Shown here piece by piece: positions 1-3,344 of a stretch of DNA of 6,506 bases. How positions within the stretch are numbered: position 1 is the stretch's first letter; every line of letters starts with the position of its first letter. The DNA lies in NCBI GenBank assembly GCA_934477985.1, contig CAKSOR010000155.1, forward strand, positions 1 to 6,506. Direction: 5' to 3'. A program made the translations under genes and the position numbers. Below the pieces are notes generated by a model. That model saw only the letters and a program-made list of their open reading frames with translations, made no database searches and had not been told where the DNA came from. The DNA is from an uncultured Eubacteriales bacterium. Its GTDB lineage: Bacteria > Bacillota > Clostridia > Oscillospirales > CAG-272.

Positions 1-3
1 GCG

Positions 4-38
4 AAAAAAGAAAGACCGCCAGTCATAAGACGGCGGCC
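4..38 (-). terminator. Intrinsic terminator of the tRNA-Gly gene
   Basis: Read on the minus strand, a 7-bp stem (GGCCGCC against GGCGGTC, one G-U pair) is followed directly by TTTCTTTTTT. The stem arms are plus-strand 32-38 and 14-20, and the T-run is plus-strand 4-13. It begins 8 nt after the tRNA CCA end, so it fits a Rho-independent terminator for a single-gene tRNA transcript. Confidence 0.85.
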
Positions 39-46
39 CTGCCTTC

Positions 47-120
47 TGGAGCGAACGGCGGGAATCGAACCCGTGCCATCAGCTTGGGAAGCTGAAATTC
101 TACCATTAAATTACGCTCGC
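47..120 (-). tRNA. tRNA-Gly, anticodon CCC
   Basis: A complete cloverleaf is readable on the minus strand. The acceptor stem pairs GCGAGCG (plus 114-120) with CGTTCGC (plus 51-57), followed by discriminator U and an encoded CCA (plus 47-49). The D-loop has the AATGGTAG signature, the anticodon stem is TCAGC/GCTGA around the loop TTCCCAA, and the T-arm has GGTTCGATTCC. Loop positions 34-36 are CCC, so it reads the glycine codon GGG. Discriminator U is typical of bacterial glycine tRNAs. It stands alone between its own promoter and terminator, divergent from mazF. There is no intron or irregular arm. Confidence 0.97.
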
Positions 121-136
121 GTTTCACAACATATAT

Positions 137-165
137 ATTATACACCAAAACTCAGTTTTTGTCAA
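137..165 (-). promoter_or_regulatory. Sigma-A-type promoter of tRNA-Gly
   Basis: On the minus strand, TTGACA (plus 160-165) and TATAAT (plus 137-142) are both perfect consensus, separated by exactly 17 bp. Transcription should start near plus 130, about 10 nt before the mature tRNA 5' end at 120. The spacer holds a small dyad, AAAAC-TGA-GTTTT, which may be chance in AT-rich DNA. Confidence 0.9.
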
Positions 166-203
166 TACCTTTTGGCAAAAAAGTTTTCCGGAATGTTTAG
201 ACT

Positions 204-215
204 CCGCCGCGGCGG
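204..215. repeat. 12-bp perfect GC palindrome upstream of mazF
   Basis: CCGCCGCGGCGG equals its own reverse complement and sits in an otherwise AT-rich gap. It lies just before a weak -10-like TAAAAT (217-222) for which I find no good -35. A palindrome here could be an operator for mazF, but nothing in the window identifies a binding protein. Confidence 0.4.
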
Positions 216-243
216 GTAAAATATCGGCAGAAATAAATTTTTT

Positions 244-249
244 GGAGAG
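244..249 (+). promoter_or_regulatory. Ribosome binding site of mazF
   Basis: GGAGAG lies 10 nt before the ATG at 260. It supports that start over the in-frame TTG at 242, which would place the Shine-Dalgarno sequence inside the coding region and add six residues that MazF proteins lack. Confidence 0.75.
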
Positions 250-259
250 TGAGCATTTC

Positions 260-610
260 ATGACAGTCAGACGCGGAGATATTTATTACGCCGATCTGAG
301 CCCGGTCATAGGCTCGGAACAGGGAGGGCTTCGTCCGGTACTTATCGTCCAGAACGACGTCGGTAACAAGTACAGCCCGACCGTCATCGCCGCCGCGATA
401 ACCAGCCAGATCGGAAAGACCCGCCTTCCGACCCACATAGACGTGACCGCCGATCGCTTCGGGCTCTCGAAGGACTCGGTCATACTTTTAGAGCAGATAC
501 GTACAATAGACAAGCAGCGCCTCAAGGAGAAGATGGGGCATCTCGACGACAACGTGATGAAGCGGGTCAATGACGCGATCGGCGTCAGCTTCGGGCTCAG
601 CGCGCAGTGA
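260..610 (+). CDS. mazF: MazF/EndoA-type mRNA interferase toxin, apparently without its antitoxin
   Basis: The 116-residue product matches Bacillus EndoA/NdoA (MazF) in length and over its whole length as I recall that sequence. Visible landmarks are RRGDIYYADLSP at the N-terminus, GSEQGG-LRPVL around residues 18-28, QNDVGN at 31-36, and SVILLEQIRTIDKQRL in the C-terminal half. The catalytic pair of the Bacillus enzyme, Arg25 and Thr48, is conserved at the same positions. The family are ribosome-independent, sequence-specific endoribonucleases acting in the cytoplasm as dimers; the Bacillus enzyme cuts UACAU. The preferred site here is unknown. Normally a MazE or CopG-like antitoxin gene lies immediately upstream, but here only a 139-bp gap and a divergent tRNA are present, so any antitoxin must be elsewhere or absent. 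The ATG at 260 is chosen for its Shine-Dalgarno sequence and family length. No clear promoter or terminator is seen. Confidence 0.96.
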   Translation: MTVRRGDIYYADLSPVIGSEQGGLRPVLIVQNDVGNKYSPTVIAAAITSQIGKTRLPTHIDVTADRFGLSKDSVILLEQIRTIDKQRLKEKMGHLDDNVMKRVNDAIGVSFGLSAQ

Positions 611-672
611 AAACCGACAAACCACAGCGCCCTCACGACGCCATGCACCGTCATTATTATTCCACACAAGCT

Positions 673-696
673 GTGGAAAACTCTGGGGTTTTCCAC
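673..696. repeat. Inverted repeat containing two DnaA-box-like sites
   Basis: The arms GTGGAAAAC (673-681) and GTTTTCCAC (688-696) are perfectly complementary across a 6-nt loop. No T-run follows, so it is not a normal intrinsic terminator for mazF. A second, overlapping dyad pairs TTCCACA (660-666) with TGTGGAA (672-678). Confidence 0.65.
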
Positions 697-712
697 CGGA
701 ATACGCCGGAAA

Positions 713-733
713 TTATCCACAGGCTGTAGATAA
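713..733. repeat. Near-perfect dyad of two abutting DnaA boxes
   Basis: TTATCCACAG (713-722) and CTGTAGATAA (724-733) form 10-bp arms around a single G with one mismatch. Each arm contains a DnaA-like 9-mer, one perfect and one 8/9, facing each other. This places two DnaA sites about one helical turn apart. Confidence 0.7.
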
Positions 734-812
734 CCATGTGGACATAAGGAAAAAAGCCGTGTGTCAGGTGATGTTTTTCCACAGCCCCTCTGAATTTTAT
801 GTGAAAAAATCG

Positions 813-830
813 TGAAACCTCTTGAAACCT
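813..830 (+). promoter_or_regulatory. Direct repeat over the -35, candidate response-regulator site
   Basis: TGAAACCT occurs at 813-820 and 823-830, spaced 10 bp start to start, and the second copy overlaps the -35 TTGAAA. OmpR-family regulators bind as head-to-tail dimers to direct half-sites spaced about one helical turn, so this is a reasonable autoregulatory site. That role is inferred. Confidence 0.45.
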
Positions 831-850
831 GTCGGATTTTGCGCTATAAT
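822..850 (+). promoter_or_regulatory. Sigma-A-type promoter of the two-component operon
   Basis: TTGAAA (822-827) and TATAAT (845-850) are separated by 17 bp. The start point would be near 857, giving a leader of about 28 nt. A DnaA-like site (800-808) and the TGAAACCT direct repeat lie at its upstream edge. Confidence 0.88.
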
Positions 851-871
851 ATTATTGACATTAATTTTCAT

Positions 872-876
872 GGAGG
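872..876 (+). promoter_or_regulatory. Ribosome binding site of the response regulator
   Basis: GGAGG lies 8 nt before the ATG at 885. This rules out an in-frame TTG at 822, which lies within the promoter -35 and would add a 21-residue segment unrelated to a receiver domain. Confidence 0.88.
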
Positions 877-884
877 AAAGTCAT

Positions 885-1568
885 ATGTACAAGATATTGG
901 TAGTCGACGACGAGGAGCGCATCCGCCAGATCGTGCGCAAATACGCCGAGTTCGAGGGGCACGAGGTCACCGAGGCGGCGGACGGCATGGAGGCTGTGAA
1001 GCTCTGCCGCGAGAAGAAGTTCGATATTATCATAATGGATATAATGATGCCCGAGCTCGACGGCTTCTCAGCCTGCCGCGAGATCCGCAAGACCTGTCAG
1101 ACGCCGATAATCATGCTTTCGGCGCGCGGCGAGGAGTACGACAAGATCAACGGCTTCAGCCTCGGTATAGACGATTACGTCGTAAAGCCCTTCTCGCCTA
1201 AGGAGCTGATGCTCCGGATAGACGCCGTCATGAAGCGCACGATAGCCGCCTCGACCCCCGCGCCCGACGCGCATGAGGTCTTCGAGACCGGCGGACTCAA
1301 AGCCGACATCACCGCCCGCACCGTCACGATCGACGGAAAGCGCATAGACATGTCCCCCAAAGAGTACGACCTCTTCTTTTATATGCTCAAGAACCGCAAT
1401 ATAGCACTCTCGCGCGAAAAACTCATCACCGAGGTCTGGGGCTATGATTTCTACGGCGACGACCGGACGCTCGACACGCATATAAAGCTCCTTCGCAAGA
1501 GCCTTGGCGACTATTCCGGTCTGATTGTCACGCTCAGAGGGGTGGGCTACCGCTTTGACTCAAAGTAA
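885..1568 (+). CDS. OmpR/PhoB-family response regulator
   Basis: This 227-residue cytoplasmic transcription factor has the standard two-domain layout. The receiver domain (about 1-117) starts MYKILVVDDE and has the acidic pocket Asp8/Asp9, phospho-acceptor Asp52 in the IIIMDIMMPELDG segment, switch residue Ser79, aromatic Tyr98 and Lys101 in the VVKPF motif. After a linker of about 15 residues, the DNA-binding winged helix (about 133-225) shows MSPKEYDLFFYMLKN, the recognition-helix region DRTLDTHIKLLRKSLG and a terminal GVGYRF hairpin. Every residue needed for phosphorylation is present. It is cotranscribed with the kinase whose gene overlaps its 3' end, so that kinase is its likely partner. 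Autoregulation through the direct repeat at 813-830 is plausible. The regulon and signal cannot be read from the sequence, so no gene symbol is given. Confidence 0.96.
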   Translation: MYKILVVDDEERIRQIVRKYAEFEGHEVTEAADGMEAVKLCREKKFDIIIMDIMMPELDGFSACREIRKTCQTPIIMLSARGEEYDKINGFSLGIDDYVVKPFSPKELMLRIDAVMKRTIAASTPAPDAHEVFETGGLKADITARTVTIDGKRIDMSPKEYDLFFYMLKNRNIALSREKLITEVWGYDFYGDDRTLDTHIKLLRKSLGDYSGLIVTLRGVGYRFDSK

Positions 1569-3039
1569 GCGTGAAAAGTGCCGCGTTGGCATAAGGTGGA
1601 AATTCTTCGGCTACATGATGGTCTTCCTCGTGATTCTCTTAGGGCTTCTCTGGAGCTTTCAGGTCGTCTTCTTCGAGTCGATCTACAAGGCGGTGAAGAT
1701 CACCGAGGTAAAGCGCGCGGCTAACGTCATCTCGAACAACATCGAGCTTGACAACGCGTCGCTCGGGAATATCGCCAACCGCATGGCGTCGGCGCGCGAC
1801 GTCTGCGTGATGATCTACGATCAGCACGGAAACATACTCGTCTCGAAGCACTATGTCTCGGACTGCTCGATACATCACATGGACGACGTCAATCTCGCCC
1901 TGCAATATTTCCTCGCGCAGAAGAACGGCGGGGAATTCATGCGCCGCGTCCCGCTTCTCGGCGACTTCGGGCAGCTGAGGTACGCCGGCGAGAACTATCA
2001 GGGCACGCTCAAGCACGATTCCGGAAGCCTCGGCGAGAGCCTGATCTACTCGAAGGTCACGCACTCAGAGACCCGCAGCCGCGATGTCGTCATGATACTC
2101 AACACGACGATTTCGCCGGTCGGCTCGACGGTCAGGACGATTCAGGATGAGCTTCTGCTTATAAGCGTCATTATGACGCTGGCGGCGCTCGCGCTGTCCT
2201 TCCTCTTCTCGATTCAGGTCTCGAAGCCGATCGTGCGGATAAACGCCGGAGCGAAGGAGTTGGCGGACGGAAAATACGACGTGAAATTCGGGGTCTCGGG
2301 CTACCGCGAGGTCGCCGAGCTCTCGGACACGCTGAACTACGCCGCCGAGGAGCTCTCAAAGACCGAAGCCTTGCAGCGCGAGCTGATCGCGAACATCTCG
2401 CACGATCTGCGCACGCCGCTGACGATGATCGAGGGCTACGCCGAGGTGATGCGCGACCTCCCGGGCGAAAACACGCCTGAGAACGTGCAGATCATAATCG
2501 ACGAGACAAAGCGGCTCACGTCGCTTGTCAGCGACTTACTCGACATCTCAAAGCTCCAGTCGGGCACGCAGAAGCTCGAGCTCTCGGATTTCAACCTGAC
2601 CGAGACGATACGCGAGGTGATCGGCAGATTCTCGAAGCTGACCGGGCAGGACGGCTGGACGATCGACTTCAAAGCCGACGAGGAGGTCATGGTCAACGCC
2701 GACCGGACGCGGATTTTGCAGGTCATCTACAACTTCATCAACAACGCGATCACTCATACGGGCACGGATAAGTTCGTGCTGGTGACGCAGAAGGTCATCG
2801 CCGACGGCGACGCGAGGAAGGTGCGCATCGAGGTCACCGACCACGGAGAGGGAATTCCGGCGGACAAGCTCCCGTATATCTGGGATCGCTACTACAAGGT
2901 CGACAAGACGCACAGGCGCGCTCAGACCGGCTCGGGACTCGGACTTTCGATAGTCAAGAAGATACTCGAGATGCACGGCGCGAAGTACGGCGTCGAGAGC
3001 ACCGAGGGAGTCGGTTCGACATTCTGGTTTGAATTGTGA
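1555..3039 (+). CDS. Membrane sensor histidine kinase, partner of the upstream regulator
   Basis: The start is uncertain. I use TTG 1555 (494 residues), which overlaps the regulator gene by 14 nt and has AGAGGGG at 1536-1542. TTG 1525 is possible; ATG 1615 would remove the basic residues before the first membrane helix. From TTG 1555: transmembrane helix 1 at about 17-40, an extracytoplasmic sensor region at about 41-199 that I do not recognise (a stretch near 81-97, VCVMIYDQHGNILVS, looks Cache/PAS-like), helix 2 at about 200-222, and a HAMP linker to about 271. The dimerisation/phosphoacceptor domain follows, with His283 in SHDLRTPL, then a HATPase domain with the N-box NFINNAITH (Asn396/397), G1 DHGEGIP, F-box IWDRYYKVD and G2 GSGLGLSIV. 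All kinase motifs are intact. It should autophosphorylate on His283 and pass phosphate to Asp52 of the regulator. Confidence 0.94.
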   Translation: MTQSKREKCRVGIRWKFFGYMMVFLVILLGLLWSFQVVFFESIYKAVKITEVKRAANVISNNIELDNASLGNIANRMASARDVCVMIYDQHGNILVSKHYVSDCSIHHMDDVNLALQYFLAQKNGGEFMRRVPLLGDFGQLRYAGENYQGTLKHDSGSLGESLIYSKVTHSETRSRDVVMILNTTISPVGSTVRTIQDELLLISVIMTLAALALSFLFSIQVSKPIVRINAGAKELADGKYDVKFGVSGYREVAELSDTLNYAAEELSKTEALQRELIANISHDLRTPLTMIEGYAEVMRDLPGENTPENVQIIIDETKRLTSLVSDLLDISKLQSGTQKLELSDFNLTETIREVIGRFSKLTGQDGWTIDFKADEEVMVNADRTRILQVIYNFINNAITHTGTDKFVLVTQKVIADGDARKVRIEVTDHGEGIPADKLPYIWDRYYKVDKTHRRAQTGSGLGLSIVKKILEMHGAKYGVESTEGVGSTFWFEL

Positions 3040-3050
3040 AATTATGTTTT

Positions 3051-3080
3051 GCCGCGGGTCGTAAAAACACCCGCGGTTCT
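3051..3080 (+). terminator. Hairpin after the kinase gene, probable terminator
   Basis: CCGCGGGT (3052-3059) pairs perfectly with ACCCGCGG (3069-3076) across a 9-nt loop, 12 nt after the stop codon. The following bases, TTCTCTGCGCTTT, are only moderately T-rich, so termination may be partial. Its position at the end of the two-component operon supports the call. Confidence 0.6.
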
Positions 3081-3091
3081 CTGCGCTTTAT

Positions 3092-3139
3092 GAAAATAAT
3101 TTTCGTCCGACTGCACAAATCGGCATGTCCGGATTTGTG
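3092..3139. repeat. Two dyads in the gap before the lipoprotein promoter
   Basis: GAAAATAATTTTC (3092-3104) is a perfect odd-length palindrome. CACAAATC (3114-3121) and GATTTGTG (3132-3139) are perfect 8-bp arms around a 10-nt loop. They end 26 bp before the -35 at 3166. They could be operators or hairpins; neither has a following T-run. No ORF with coding character is seen in this gap of about 305 bp (3040-3344), whose other contents are the hairpin at 3051, the promoter at 3166 and the leader at 3197. Confidence 0.4.
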
Positions 3140-3165
3140 AAAGATTCCGAAAATTCGTCTGCCGG

Positions 3166-3194
3166 TTGACAAAGCGGCTGATATGATGTATAAT
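3166..3194 (+). promoter_or_regulatory. Perfect-consensus promoter of the lipoprotein gene
   Basis: TTGACA (3166-3171) and TATAAT (3189-3194) match consensus at all 12 positions with a 17-bp spacer. The expected start is near 3201, leaving a leader of about 144 nt before ATG 3345. A promoter this strong usually needs negative control to be conditional, which fits a structured leader or a repressor. Confidence 0.92.
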
Positions 3195-3196
3195 AG

Positions 3197-3305
3197 AGCT
3201 GTTCGATGACCCTCCCGGAATGTCAATGAGTTGGCAATGCCAACTCGTCAGATTGGCGACGGAAGTCAACAATTTGCTACGCTGAGGTCGGGTTATTGAA
3301 CAGCT
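3197..3305 (+). ncRNA. Structured 5' leader of the lipoprotein mRNA, unassigned class
   Basis: The segments AGCTGTTCGATGACCC (3197-3212) and GGGTTATTGAACAGCT (3290-3305) pair over 16 consecutive positions, 14 Watson-Crick and two G-U. Inside lie GAGTTGGC (3228-3235) and GCCAACTC (3239-3246), an 8-bp hairpin with the triloop AAT, flanked by TGTCAAT (3221-3227) pairing with ATTGGCG (3252-3258). An alternative pairing is ATTG (3252-3255) with CAAT (3270-3273), capped by GAC-GGAA-GTC (3258-3267), which contains a GNRA tetraloop. No T-run or known riboswitch core (TPP, FMN, cobalamin, SAM, glycine, purine, c-di-GMP-I, T-box) is recognised. If transcription starts near 3201, the outermost four pairs exist only in DNA, so an operator with distant half-sites is the main alternative. 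Confidence 0.55.
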
Positions 3306-3328
3306 GTATTATTCATATCCCAAATGAA

Positions 3329-3334
3329 AGGCGG
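3329..3334 (+). promoter_or_regulatory. Ribosome binding site that sets the lipoprotein start
   Basis: AGGCGG lies 10 nt before ATG 3345. The in-frame ATG at 3324 has no purine-rich site upstream and would put this element inside the coding region. A 4-bp hairpin, CGGA/TCCG (3332-3335 with 3340-3343), overlaps it and could weakly hinder ribosome access. Confidence 0.7.
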
Positions 3335-3344
3335 ATTTTTCCGA

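Larger units (their letters stand above)
658..808. promoter_or_regulatory. Cluster of DnaA-box-like 9-mers
   Basis: The mazF to response-regulator gap contains one perfect DnaA box, TTATCCACA (713-721, plus), and three more matches to TTWTNCACA: 672-680 (minus, TTTTCCACA), 775-783 (plus, TTTTCCACA) and 800-808 (minus, TTTTTCACA). Near matches occur at 658-666 (plus, TATTCCACA), 689-697 (plus, TTTTCCACC), 725-733 (minus, TTATCTACA) and 737-745 (minus, ATGTCCACA). Eight sites in 151 bp, in both orientations, is far above chance. Known uses of such clusters are origins of replication, DnaA-titrating or reactivating sites, and DnaA-controlled promoters. No dnaA or dnaN is visible, so oriC is not shown; a cluster acting on titration or on the promoter at 822-850 is equally possible. 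Confidence 0.7.

Noticed and set aside
673..696. Reading the 9-bp inverted repeat as the mazF terminator
   Set aside because: No T-run follows, and the arms coincide with DnaA-like 9-mers, which explains them better.
286..720. 144-codon minus-strand frame antisense to mazF
   Set aside because: It lies over mazF, which has clear family identity; the antisense product has no recognisable motif or start signal.
570..815. 81-codon plus-strand frame across the end of mazF and the DnaA-like sites
   Set aside because: It has no ribosome binding site, overlaps mazF in another frame, and its composition is explained by the noncoding box cluster. It does not resemble an antitoxin.
1068..1481. 137-codon minus-strand frame inside the response regulator gene
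   Set aside because: It is a shadow of a conserved gene with all receiver and winged-helix motifs on the plus strand.
3214..3289. Similarity of GACGGAAGT in the leader to the glutamine (downstream-peptide/glnA) riboswitch core
   Set aside because: Only a short word agrees. The other conserved segments and the hairpin layout are absent, so the resemblance is likely chance.
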